Position numbers and translations under genes: made by a program. Source: an uncultured Clostridia bacterium (GTDB taxonomy: Bacteria > Bacillota > Clostridia > Oscillospirales > Acutalibacteraceae). Taken from it: a stretch of DNA of 42,848 nucleotides. The notes under the pieces are model-generated. The model did no database searches, was not told the origin of the DNA, and saw nothing but the letters and a program-made list of their open reading frames with translations. Below are positions 25,865 through 34,215 of this stretch, piece after piece. Positions within the stretch are counted from its first letter, which is position 1, and each line of letters begins with the position of its first letter. The DNA lies in assembly GCA_947644325.1 (NCBI GenBank), contig CANRZD010000007.1, forward strand, positions 1 through 42,848, read 5' to 3'.

Positions 25865-26567
25865 GAAGCTGCAGAGCGCCCTTGCCTGTGTGCGGGCCGA
25901 GGAGGCCCTGAAGGCCAAGACCCTGGCGGCAGTATCCCAAAAGGCCCGGCGGCGCAGGGGGCGCCCCATGGCGTGGGCGGCGGCCTGCCTGACGCTTTTG
26001 GCGGTGCTGGGGCTGGGGGGCCTGTTCTTTACCCCGGTCTCCACCATCAGCATCGACGTGAACCCCTCTTTGGAGCTGCGGGTCAACCGCTTCGACCGGG
26101 TGGTGGGGGTAGAGGGCTATAACGAGGACGGCCGGGCCCTGGCCCAGACCCCCCGCCTGCTTTTCGCCGACTACGCCCAGGCCCTGAGCACCCTGCTCTC
26201 CAGCGCCCAGATGCAGGGGTATATGCAGCAGGGCGAGGCCCTCTCTATCTTCGTGGCCTGCGACGACGAGCGCAGGGGGGCCCAGATGCTGCAGAAGGTG
26301 GAAAGCTGCGCCGGCAGCGGCCAGAACGTCCACTGCCACGCGGGCCAGTGGGAGGAATCGGCCGCCCACGCCGCAGGGCTCACCTGCGGCAAATATCAGG
26401 CGTTTCTGGAGCTTCAGGCCCTTGACCCCACAGTCACCCCAGAGGACGTGCAGGGCCTTACCATGCGGGAGATACGGGACCGCATCGCCGAGATATCCGG
26501 GAAAGAGCCCCAGGGCGGGCACGGGGCCTGCGGGGGCAGCGGAAAATGCGCCCACGGGGGCCACTGA
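25857..26567 (+). CDS. RsgI-like transmembrane anti-sigma factor
   Basis: 236 residues. A short cytoplasmic segment of about 35 residues, enough for sigma binding, is followed by one helix (39-58). The extracytoplasmic STISIDVNPSLELRVNRFDR (62-81) with VVGVEGYNEDGRAL is the conserved middle domain of RsgI-like anti-sigma factors. The C terminus ends in a Gly/His/Cys-rich stretch (GGHGACGGSGKCAHGGH), similar in composition to the small secreted protein upstream. In Clostridium RsgI proteins sense polysaccharides through C-terminal sugar-binding domains, which are absent here. ATG 25857 is preferred over GTG 25848 because GGGAGG lies at proper spacing. Confidence 0.78.
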   Translation: MREKLQSALACVRAEEALKAKTLAAVSQKARRRRGRPMAWAAACLTLLAVLGLGGLFFTPVSTISIDVNPSLELRVNRFDRVVGVEGYNEDGRALAQTPRLLFADYAQALSTLLSSAQMQGYMQQGEALSIFVACDDERRGAQMLQKVESCAGSGQNVHCHAGQWEESAAHAAGLTCGKYQAFLELQALDPTVTPEDVQGLTMREIRDRIAEISGKEPQGGHGACGGSGKCAHGGH

Positions 26568-26583
26568 GGAAAGGGCTGGGGGC

Positions 26584-27216
<633 letters not shown>

Positions 27217-27237
27217 TTAAAGTCTTTCGCCCGTATC

Positions 27238-27266
27238 TTGCAATATTCCAAAGGATTTGCTATGAT
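27238..27266 (+). promoter_or_regulatory. Sigma-A promoter of the cysteine desulfidase gene
   Basis: TTGCAA at 27238-27243, a 17-base spacer and TATGAT at 27261-27266. It lies between the divergent recombinase and desulfidase genes. Confidence 0.7.
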
Positions 27267-27300
27267 AGGGGCAAAGGAAAACCTGGGAGGCGCTGATAAA

Positions 27301-28581
27301 ATGAACATCAATGAAAACGAAAAAAATTTCTTATCCATCTTATCGGAAGAACTGATACCCGCCATGGGCTGCACAGAGCCCATTGCCCTTGCCTACGCGG
27401 CCTGCCGGGCCCGCAGGGAGCTGGGGCAGGAGCCCGCAGGCATCACCGCCTACTGCAGCGGCAACATGATAAAAAACGTCCGGTGCGTGTCCATCCCCAA
27501 CTCCGGGGGGCTCACGGGCATCGAGGCGGCGGTGGCCCTGGGGGCCTTCGGCGGCGACCCGGACCGGGGCATGGAGGTCTTGAGCGCCGTGACCCCCCAG
27601 GCCCTGGCCCGCACAGAGGCCTTCCTGCAGGCGGGGAAATGCCGGGTGGAGTACCTTTCCTCCGACATCCCCCTGCACTTTGTCATACGCCTGGAGGGGG
27701 CCGGGGACACGGTGGAGGCTGAGGTGCAGCATTCCCACATGAACATCGTGTCCATCAAAAAGAACGGGGAGGAGCTCTATCATGGGGCACAGGACAGGGG
27801 AGAGGACAAGCCCCAGGCGGACCGCTCGGGCCTTAACATCGAGAGCATCAAGCACTTTGCCGACACGGTGCCCCTGGAGAAGATAAAGCCCCTCATCGAC
27901 CGGCAGGTGCGCTGCAACATGGATATCGCCTACGAGGGCATATCCGGGGAATACGGGCTCTCCATCGGCCGGGTCATCCGCAGCTCTTACGCCGACGGCG
28001 TGGTGACCCGCATGAAGGCCTACGCCGCCGCGGCCTCTGAGGCCCGCATGAGCGGCTGCGACATGCCGGTCATCATCAACTCCGGCAGCGGCAACCAGGG
28101 CATCGCCTCCTCTGTGCCTGTCATCGTCTACGCCAGGGAGAAGGACATCCCCCAGGAGCGCCTGTACCGGGCCCTGGTGTTTTCGGCGCTATTGACCATC
28201 CACCAGAAGGACCACATCGGCAAGCTCTCGGCCTTCTGCGGGGCGGTGTCGGCCTCCTGCGCGGCCTGCGCGGCGGTGACCTACATGGCCGGCGGCACCG
28301 TGGGGCAGATCAAGGCCACCATCGACAACACCCTGGCAAACATCCCCGGCATACTCTGCGACGGGGCGAAAATCTCCTGCGCGGCGAAGATCGCCACCAG
28401 CATCGACGCGGGCATGATGGCCCACTTCCTCGCTATGGAAGGCAAGGAGTACGAGGCCTTCACGGGCATACTGAAGGAGGAGTGCGAGGAGACCATCAGC
28501 TGCGTGGGCTACATCGGCAAGGTGGGCATGCGGGAGACCGACCGGGAGATCGTGAAGCTCATGCTGACCCAGGAGGGGTAA
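27301..28581 (+). CDS. cyuA: L-cysteine desulfidase / UPF0597 family (CyuA-like)
   Basis: 426 residues of the UPF0597 / serine-dehydratase-alpha family. AMGCTEPIALAYAACRAR near residue 22 carries the first conserved cysteine; SASCAACAAVTYMAGG and ILCDGAKISCAAKIATS near 330-370 carry the others expected to hold an oxygen-sensitive [4Fe-4S] cluster. NSGSGNQGI near 260 is also conserved. Family members split L-cysteine to pyruvate, ammonia and sulfide in anaerobes. ATG 27301 has GGGAGG upstream; the in-frame TTG at 27238 belongs to the promoter. The gene is monocistronic, with only four bases before a convergent gene and no visible terminator. Confidence 0.85.
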   Translation: MNINENEKNFLSILSEELIPAMGCTEPIALAYAACRARRELGQEPAGITAYCSGNMIKNVRCVSIPNSGGLTGIEAAVALGAFGGDPDRGMEVLSAVTPQALARTEAFLQAGKCRVEYLSSDIPLHFVIRLEGAGDTVEAEVQHSHMNIVSIKKNGEELYHGAQDRGEDKPQADRSGLNIESIKHFADTVPLEKIKPLIDRQVRCNMDIAYEGISGEYGLSIGRVIRSSYADGVVTRMKAYAAAASEARMSGCDMPVIINSGSGNQGIASSVPVIVYAREKDIPQERLYRALVFSALLTIHQKDHIGKLSAFCGAVSASCAACAAVTYMAGGTVGQIKATIDNTLANIPGILCDGAKISCAAKIATSIDAGMMAHFLAMEGKEYEAFTGILKEECEETISCVGYIGKVGMRETDREIVKLMLTQEG

Positions 28582-28585
28582 AAGC

Positions 28586-29812
28586 CTACTTCTTTTTCTC
28601 CGGCAGGTCTACATAGTCTACATCCATCTTGAAGTCCACCAGGTTCCCGATGTCGTTATAGACCCGGGTGGTGGTGGTCACCTCCACCTGGTTTTTCCTT
28701 ACCTTGTCCATGCCGGAGGCGCAGAGGCAGAGGAGCACCACGAAGGCGATAAATACCAGAAGCCCGAAAATTTCGCTCAAGAGCGAAAGGCCTATGATTA
28801 CCACGGCCCCGTACCACAGGGTGTGCAGCAGCCCCAAGAACAGGGCCCCCAGTACGCAGGACAGGACGTCCTTTAGGCCGCAGCAGCCCTGGCTGCCCCA
28901 GAAGATGGTAAAGCCCAGGGCCCCTATGCCGCAGACAATTACAGGCGCCCAGAACCACGGCCCATTAGTCGGGAGGGGGAAGGTGAGCCACCCCGTGAGG
29001 GCCTCGGGGTGAGTGCGCCCCAGCAGGAACACCGTGAACACCGCCGCGAACACAAAGTACAGGGCCGTAAAGGGGGCGCAGCCCTTCTCGATGAGAAAGA
29101 GCTTGTCCTCGCCCTTTATGGCCAGCCGGTGCAGGGTGTAGGCCGCTGTCACCACCACAGCGATGATCAGAAGCCTTACCCACCCGGGCAGGATACGGCC
29201 CGCTTCCCCCATGTCCTGGAACTGGATGCCCGTCAGGGAGCGGTTATTTGTAAAGAGGTAGAAGTACACGGTCTCATTTGTCATGCCCACCACGGTCTGC
29301 TGGGCCGTCCAGGTCTGCTTCCCCTCCACCTCCAGCACGGCTTTTACTCTCTTTCCGCTGCGGGTGAAGGTGAGGGTCATGTCCTCCCCTTCTTTGCCGA
29401 GGGTGCTTTTGCCCGCCAGAAACCAGCTCCATTTGCCCTCCGAGTCAAAGAGGGGGTTGCTCCAGGCCTCCTCCTTCGGGGTGTCGCGGCCCTGGTGGGC
29501 CCAGAAGACGTGGTCGTTCTTCGTGTCGCCCAGGCGGGCGACGCACCAGGTGCCGGCCTGGTCATAGCTTTCCGCTTCCCTGTCAAAAAGGGCCAGGCTC
29601 ACCTCCGAGTAGTCCCACGAGGCCAGTATCTCTGTGTGGAAGCGGTACACCACCGTCTGGTGCTTTCCTATAGAGCGGGTCACGGTGCGCGTGGTGGTGT
29701 CGGGCTCTGTTTCCGGGGCCTTGGCGCCTTCCCCCTTCTGGGGGGCGCACCCGCCCAAAAGGGCGCAAAGGGCCGCTATCGTCAACAGCCATGCCGTCCA
29801 TTTCTTTTTCAT
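28586..29812 (-). CDS. Lipoprotein with multi-helix C terminus, unknown function
   Basis: 408 residues, not recognised. The N terminus is a lipoprotein signal with lipobox LLGGC (Cys 22). About 190 extracytoplasmic residues follow, with beta-rich sequence and several tryptophans (WSNPLFDSEGKWSWFLAG), perhaps a carbohydrate-binding sandwich. From about 215 on there are five to six membrane helices and a charged cytoplasmic end. A lipobox before a polytopic domain is unusual. It is the last gene of a four-gene reverse operon with a DeoR regulator. ATG 29812 is chosen because AGAGGAGG precedes it; the longer frame upstream overlaps the regulator in another frame and is not credible. Confidence 0.65.
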   Translation of the reverse strand: MKKKWTAWLLTIAALCALLGGCAPQKGEGAKAPETEPDTTTRTVTRSIGKHQTVVYRFHTEILASWDYSEVSLALFDREAESYDQAGTWCVARLGDTKNDHVFWAHQGRDTPKEEAWSNPLFDSEGKWSWFLAGKSTLGKEGEDMTLTFTRSGKRVKAVLEVEGKQTWTAQQTVVGMTNETVYFYLFTNNRSLTGIQFQDMGEAGRILPGWVRLLIIAVVVTAAYTLHRLAIKGEDKLFLIEKGCAPFTALYFVFAAVFTVFLLGRTHPEALTGWLTFPLPTNGPWFWAPVIVCGIGALGFTIFWGSQGCCGLKDVLSCVLGALFLGLLHTLWYGAVVIIGLSLLSEIFGLLVFIAFVVLLCLCASGMDKVRKNQVEVTTTTRVYNDIGNLVDFKMDVDYVDLPEKKK

Positions 29813-29835
29813 ACCCGCATTCCTCCTCTGACATT

Positions 29836-30606
29836 TTACACGGTGAGCACCTGGGCCCCGCTTTGCAGCAGGGCCTGCCGGTCTTTCTGGAGGATGCCGC
29901 CGTCTGTGATGACCGCGTGCAGCTTGCCCCCAAGCCCCAGGGGCACCACCCCCCGCTTGGAAAACTTCTCGCTCTCTGTGAGCACCACCGCCCGCTCCGC
30001 CTGGGCGGCCATGTCCCGCACCGCCTGGGCCCGCAGCTGGTCCCGGTTGGTAAAGCCCGCCTGGGGGGTGTAGCCGTCGGCCCCCAGAAAGAACAGGTCC
30101 ACGCAGAAGTTCTTCACGCACTGGCCCACTAAGGGCCCCACCATCACCTGAGAGCCCCGCTGGTAGAGCCCCCCCAGCAGCACCGCCTGCACCCCGGGAA
30201 ACCCCCGGATGAACCCGGCGATAAAGGCGCTGTTGGTGATGATGGTAAGGTCCCGCTTCTCCTTCCCCAGGGCCTCGGCCAGAAGGGCGCAGCAGCTGCC
30301 GCTTTCCATGAGGATGGTGTCGCCGTCCTGCACCAGGGCGGCAGCCCGGCCGGCGATCTTGCGCTTGGCTTCATAGTGGTAAGCCATGCGCAGGGGGATT
30401 TCATCAAAACTTTTCAGCACCGCGCAGCCGTACTCCCGGGTGAGAATTCCCCGGCCCTCCAGCTCGTCCAGGTCCTTGCGGATGGTCACCTGGGACACCC
30501 CCAGGGCCTGGGACAGGGCGCTGACCTCGGCCCGCCCCTGCCGGGTGAGTATCTCTAAGATCTTATCCGCCCGTTTCGACACAGGCCCCCCCGCCCCGGC
30601 GCTCAT
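29836..30606 (-). CDS. DeoR/GlpR family transcriptional regulator
   Basis: 256 residues. The N-terminal DeoR helix-turn-helix contains ALSQALGVSQVTIRKDLDEL (about 30-50), ending in GILTREYGCAV. The sensor domain has the DeoR pattern GDTILMESGSCCALLAEAL and ITNSAFIAGFI, with LFFLGADGYTPQAGFTN near 180. Members bind phosphorylated sugars and usually repress their operon. ATG 30606 overlaps the stop of the upstream gene in an ATGA arrangement, supporting this start over longer frames. Its presence inside the operon suggests that the neighbouring enzymes handle a sugar derivative. Confidence 0.85.
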   Translation of the reverse strand: MSAGAGGPVSKRADKILEILTRQGRAEVSALSQALGVSQVTIRKDLDELEGRGILTREYGCAVLKSFDEIPLRMAYHYEAKRKIAGRAAALVQDGDTILMESGSCCALLAEALGKEKRDLTIITNSAFIAGFIRGFPGVQAVLLGGLYQRGSQVMVGPLVGQCVKNFCVDLFFLGADGYTPQAGFTNRDQLRAQAVRDMAAQAERAVVLTESEKFSKRGVVPLGLGGKLHAVITDGGILQKDRQALLQSGAQVLTV

Positions 30607-31484
30607 TCTGAAAGGGCGGCCGCCCAGGCCTTGTGGAACAAAAGCTTCTCCATGGTCACCCGGGGCCGCCACCAGCTTCTGGCGGTCTCGAACTCTTCTT
30701 CATAGGGGGTGTACCACTTCCAGGTGATGTCAAAGCCGCCGTCGGGCAGCTGCTGCCCGTTAAGAAGTTCCATCTCCGCCCGCACCTGGGGCAGCAGGCT
30801 CTCGGGCACGAACTCCTTTGGGAACCAGGAGGGCAGGGTGCAGTACTCCACCCCGTACTTGGAGGTGTCTTTGCACACGGCCTTCTCCACGATGCCCCGC
30901 AGGGTCTCATAGGCCCTGTTTAAGTCTATGACGCCCTTTGGCCCGAATTTCTTCAGAAGCCCGAAGGCGAGCATAAAGCACTTCACGCCGTCGCCGCTGT
31001 CCTTTACGGTCTCCAGCTCGGTAAAGGCCCGCTGTACGGTTTCCCGGTAGCTGTCCTCTCCCATGCACACAAGAAAGGCCGCCAAAGAGATGCCCGGGTT
31101 CCAGATGGGGAATTCCCCCTTTTCCCACCAGATGGCGTGGGGGTAGTCCTTGTTGCTGTCGATGACCGCGGGCCACAGGCCGGTGTCCTTTTGGGCGGCG
31201 GACTTCAAGTACCCGGCCATGCCCCGGGCCATTTCGCCGTCTAAATCTAGAGCGCCTGTGTGAAACAGGATTTCCAGGGCCGTGTTGGTGGTGATGGGGG
31301 TGGAGTTGGGGTTCCAGTTGTCCGCTTCCAGCCCATGGCCGAAGCCGCCGTCGGGGTTCTGGAAGGGGAGAAGGGCCTCTGTCACGGCCGAGGCCGGGCC
31401 CCCTTCATAGACGCAGCGGAACTGGGCCTGCTCAATGGGCCGGCCGGTGGCGAGGATGAATTCCTTGGCTTTTTCGATGTTCAT
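30603..31484 (-). CDS. Alpha-alpha toroid protein, terpenoid-cyclase-like fold
   Basis: 293 residues. Repeats such as FQNPDGGFGHGLEADN near 42-57 and LNGQQLPDGGFDITWKWYTP near 240-259 carry the PDGGF motif of prenyltransferase / squalene-cyclase toroids. Conserved Trp and Tyr residues (WWEKGEFPIWNPG) line a likely binding cavity. The acid motif of true cyclases (DxDD) is not visible, so terpene chemistry is unlikely. It has no signal peptide. It is translated together with the DeoR regulator (overlapping stop and start) and follows the barrel protein gene by 16 bases. Substrate and reaction are unknown. Confidence 0.6.
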   Translation of the reverse strand: MNIEKAKEFILATGRPIEQAQFRCVYEGGPASAVTEALLPFQNPDGGFGHGLEADNWNPNSTPITTNTALEILFHTGALDLDGEMARGMAGYLKSAAQKDTGLWPAVIDSNKDYPHAIWWEKGEFPIWNPGISLAAFLVCMGEDSYRETVQRAFTELETVKDSGDGVKCFMLAFGLLKKFGPKGVIDLNRAYETLRGIVEKAVCKDTSKYGVEYCTLPSWFPKEFVPESLLPQVRAEMELLNGQQLPDGGFDITWKWYTPYEEEFETARSWWRPRVTMEKLLFHKAWAAALSE

Positions 31485-31500
31485 AGATAGCGTCCTTTCT

Positions 31501-32319
31501 TTATTTTTTGTCTAGCTGGGGGAAGCGGTGCTCGATGGCCGCCAGGGAGATTTCGATGTCCTCCTCGGCCTCCTCCGGGGAGAAAGCGCCCACGGTGACC
31601 ATGTCCTGGGGCCGGATGCAGTTCCAGGAGAAGGTGAGCCCCACGTAGGGGGAGCACCGCCCCGCCGCCATGGACTTGATGGTCATGACGGGCTTTTTGG
31701 CGTTGTGGATGATGGAGGCCACGGTCTCGATTTCCATCTGCATGAGGAAGCCCATGCAGTTGAATATCTGGATGTAGGTCTGCACGTCGCAGCCGTTTTC
31801 GTCAGAGTAGGTCACAAGCTCCGGCATGTGGGCAGAAAGCCCCGGCACCATGCCCGCCTCCCGTATCATCTGGGTGTAGTCGTCCAGGCGGGGCATCTTG
31901 CGCAGGTTCTTGTTCACCAGCTGCTCGGCGGCAAAGTGGTGGATAAGGCATATTTTGGCCCCCCGCCCCGCCGCCTCTTTTATCATGGCCTGGGCCTCCC
32001 GGCGGGCTTTTGGGGTGTCGTCCACGTTGGGGGTGACGGTCTCCACCATGACGATCTCCTTGCCCAGGCGCTGCTCTGTGTCCTTCACGGCCCGGGTCAG
32101 CTCCGGCGACAGCCCGAAGGGGGCCATGATGCTGTCCACCCCGTGGCGCAGGTAAGCCTCCAGCACGGGCACGAAGGCCTGGGCGCTGTCATAGCGGCGT
32201 TTTATCATTTCGTCTGCCGAGGGGCTGGTGTGGCTCCAGCCCAAGAGCCAGTTTGTGCCCATGAGCATGCGGGACAGGGAGACCCCCTCTACTTGCGTGC
32301 GCGGGAATTGTTTTTCCAT
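31501..32319 (-). CDS. Uncharacterised TIM-barrel-like protein
   Basis: 272 residues, family not identified. Alternating strands and helices suggest a (beta/alpha)8 barrel: GVDSIMAPFG, KEIVMVETVTP, GAKICLIHHFAA, AGMVPGLSAHMPELV and KPVMTIKSMAAGR would be successive strands. Conserved-looking His and Asp/Glu residues at strand ends (HH near 130, SAH near 160) could bind metal or sugar. It is the first gene of the reverse operon, read from a strong promoter, and precedes the toroid protein and a DeoR regulator; a sugar-derivative isomerase, epimerase or aldolase role is inference only. Confidence 0.6.
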   Translation of the reverse strand: MEKQFPRTQVEGVSLSRMLMGTNWLLGWSHTSPSADEMIKRRYDSAQAFVPVLEAYLRHGVDSIMAPFGLSPELTRAVKDTEQRLGKEIVMVETVTPNVDDTPKARREAQAMIKEAAGRGAKICLIHHFAAEQLVNKNLRKMPRLDDYTQMIREAGMVPGLSAHMPELVTYSDENGCDVQTYIQIFNCMGFLMQMEIETVASIIHNAKKPVMTIKSMAAGRCSPYVGLTFSWNCIRPQDMVTVGAFSPEEAEEDIEISLAAIEHRFPQLDKK

Positions 32320-32352
32320 AAAATCAACGGCCCCTTTCTAAAATTTACCACT

Positions 32353-32381
32353 ATTATAACAAAATGGGGTGCAAAAAGCAA
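32353..32381 (-). promoter_or_regulatory. Sigma-A promoter of the DeoR operon
   Basis: On the reverse strand TTGCTT (32381-32376), a 17-base spacer and TATAAT (32358-32353), within an AT-rich intergenic region. The start codon lies 34 bases beyond. Confidence 0.75.
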
Positions 32382-32439
32382 ACATTTTTTCGAAAATTTT
32401 TTTCCGAAACCGCCTAACCAAACGGGCCTCCCGCACGTC

Positions 32440-32482
32440 TATAGAGTAAAGGGGAAACCCAAAAACCATCTCTATAAGGAGG
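32440..32482 (+). promoter_or_regulatory. Leader hairpin abutting the ribosome binding site
   Basis: TATAGAG (32440-32446) can pair with CTCTATA (32470-32476); GGGG and CCC inside may add pairs. The right arm touches AAGGAGG (32476-32482), so folding could limit access to the solute-binding-protein ribosome binding site. No convincing forward promoter was found upstream. Confidence 0.35.
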
Positions 32483-32490
32483 CACTGAAA

Positions 32491-34062
32491 ATGAAAAAAC
32501 GAAGAACCCTTGCCCTGCTCATGGCGGCAGTCCTTATGCTCTTGGCCTTTTCCGCCTGCGGGAGCAGCGAAGACGACCGGAAATTTGACGAGCTGACCCA
32601 GAAAAGCTCACAGGCGCTGGACGAAGGCTTCTTTGTGCCGGAGCCCTCTGTGCCTTCGGCCAGCGAGCCGCAGCCCGCGCCGGAGGCCACCCCCTATGTA
32701 GACCCCGAGGGCCTTACGGGGGAATTCACCATCCTCAACTATCTGAACGATTCCGGCCCGGGGATGAAGGACAAAATGGAAGCTTTGGCCGAGGAGTTCA
32801 TGAAGGTGCACCCGGGGGTCACCATAAACGTGGAGCACCACAGCAAGCTGGGGGAAACCAGGACCCGGCAGGAGCGCTGGGAGGCGTACAGGGCCCGGGT
32901 GCTTATGGAGCTGGGCAGCGGCGAGGCCGACTACCTGATCTATGAGCCCATTGAGAACCTGAACCTCTACGGCCTTTCAAAAAGCGGCCTGTTCCTGGAC
33001 CTGTGGCCCTACTTTGAAAACGACCCCACCATAGACCCGGAGGACTATTACACCCCGGTGCTGGAGGCCATGTCCATGGATGGGAAGCTGACGGTGATGC
33101 CCTTCAGCTTCAGCTTCGGCGGGATGATGCTGAACCGCGAGATCATGGAAAAGCTGGAGGTGGACCTTGATGCCCTGGAAAGCCTGGACTATAAGACTCT
33201 CTTAGACTGGTACGACCGGGCCCAAAGCATAGACCCGGAGATCCACGTCACCTTCGGGGGCGTGACCCAGAAGGTGCTGTACGGGTGCGAAGCCCCGGCC
33301 TACCTGGACCTGGAAGCGGGGGAATCCTACTACCAGTCCCCGGAGTTCATCGAATTCCTCACCCGCACCGGGGCCCTGCGGGAGGCGGACAAGGAAGGGC
33401 TCGACTTATTGTACCAGGTGGCGGGCATGGCGCCCCAGGATATGGAGTGGCTCTTAAAGACCTGGGAAAGCGGGGAAGAGCCTGACAGGGAGTTCACCCC
33501 CGAGCATATGCAGGTCCTCTATGACGAGATGCACCCGGCCATCGCGGTGTCTTCGGACATCATGGCCCAGGAGCTGGGATATTTAGGCGGCCCCCTTAAG
33601 CACCTGGCCGGGCCCTACCCAGTGGTGAGCACCAAGGGCCAGCTGGGGATATACACCAATGAAAACTTCGCCTTACCTTCCAGCATGAAAAACCCGGATT
33701 TAGCCTGGAAATTCATCACCTTCTGCATAAAAGAGCGGGAGAACATGGTGCTGGGCGGCAACTACTACACCGGCCGCATCCCCATAAACAAAAAGAACTT
33801 CGTCCACGAGATGGACTTTCTGCGCACCAACGGCATGGCCTACCAGGGCTCTCACTTCTCAGGCTATGACCAGAAGAGCATCGACCCCCAGGTGTGCGCC
33901 GAAAAGCTCGATGCCTTCCTCTCTATGCCCCTGGTGAACAAGCAGGTGTACGTCGTCGACATGGACGAGTACTTAAAGGAATTCTACGACAACCAGCTCA
34001 CCACCCCCGAACAGTGCGCCGAAAAGATACAGGGCCGGGCCTATATCTGGCTGCACGAATAA
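32491..34062 (+). CDS. Extracellular solute-binding lipoprotein (family 1)
   Basis: 523 residues. The lipoprotein signal ends in LAFSAC (Cys near 23), followed by a Ser/Pro/Glu linker to about 75. The binding domain begins GEFTILNYLNDSGPGMKDKM; later segments such as KLTVMPFSFSFGGMMLNREI and SMKNPDLAWKFITFCIKERE fit family 1 (sugar-type) binding proteins. It would capture a substrate outside the membrane for an ABC importer, but no permease or ATPase gene is adjacent. ATG 32491 with AAGGAGG is the clear start; the frame extending 321 codons upstream is antisense to the neighbouring gene and spurious. A terminator follows. Confidence 0.8.
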   Translation: MKKRRTLALLMAAVLMLLAFSACGSSEDDRKFDELTQKSSQALDEGFFVPEPSVPSASEPQPAPEATPYVDPEGLTGEFTILNYLNDSGPGMKDKMEALAEEFMKVHPGVTINVEHHSKLGETRTRQERWEAYRARVLMELGSGEADYLIYEPIENLNLYGLSKSGLFLDLWPYFENDPTIDPEDYYTPVLEAMSMDGKLTVMPFSFSFGGMMLNREIMEKLEVDLDALESLDYKTLLDWYDRAQSIDPEIHVTFGGVTQKVLYGCEAPAYLDLEAGESYYQSPEFIEFLTRTGALREADKEGLDLLYQVAGMAPQDMEWLLKTWESGEEPDREFTPEHMQVLYDEMHPAIAVSSDIMAQELGYLGGPLKHLAGPYPVVSTKGQLGIYTNENFALPSSMKNPDLAWKFITFCIKERENMVLGGNYYTGRIPINKKNFVHEMDFLRTNGMAYQGSHFSGYDQKSIDPQVCAEKLDAFLSMPLVNKQVYVVDMDEYLKEFYDNQLTTPEQCAEKIQGRAYIWLHE

Positions 34063-34088
34063 AAAAACACAAAAGAAGTAAAGAAAAA

Positions 34089-34118
34089 CGCCGGTCTGGG
34101 GGTGGGGCCGGCGCTTTT
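34089..34118 (+). terminator. Terminator after the solute-binding protein gene
   Basis: CGCCGG (34089-34094) pairs with CCGGCG (34108-34113) around a G-rich loop; CTTTT follows and AAAAA precedes. Confidence 0.7.
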
Positions 34119-34121
34119 CGC

Positions 34122-34150
34122 TTGCCAGATGGGAAGGATTGTGATATAAT
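34122..34150 (+). promoter_or_regulatory. Sigma-A promoter of the PAS/GGDEF pair
   Basis: TTGCCA at 34122-34127, a 17-base spacer and consensus TATAAT at 34145-34150. The start codon at 34216 lies about 60 bases downstream of the predicted transcript start. Confidence 0.75.
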
Positions 34151-34215
34151 ATATGGAAAGTATGCCCAGGCCGCCCGGGCGGCGGCTGTGAAGGAAAGGT
34201 GACATTGGAGAAGCC

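Noticed and set aside
31528-32490. N-terminal 321-codon extension of the solute-binding protein frame
   Set aside because: It is antisense to the barrel-protein gene and its promoter; a lipoprotein signal with a ribosome binding site at 32491 defines the start.
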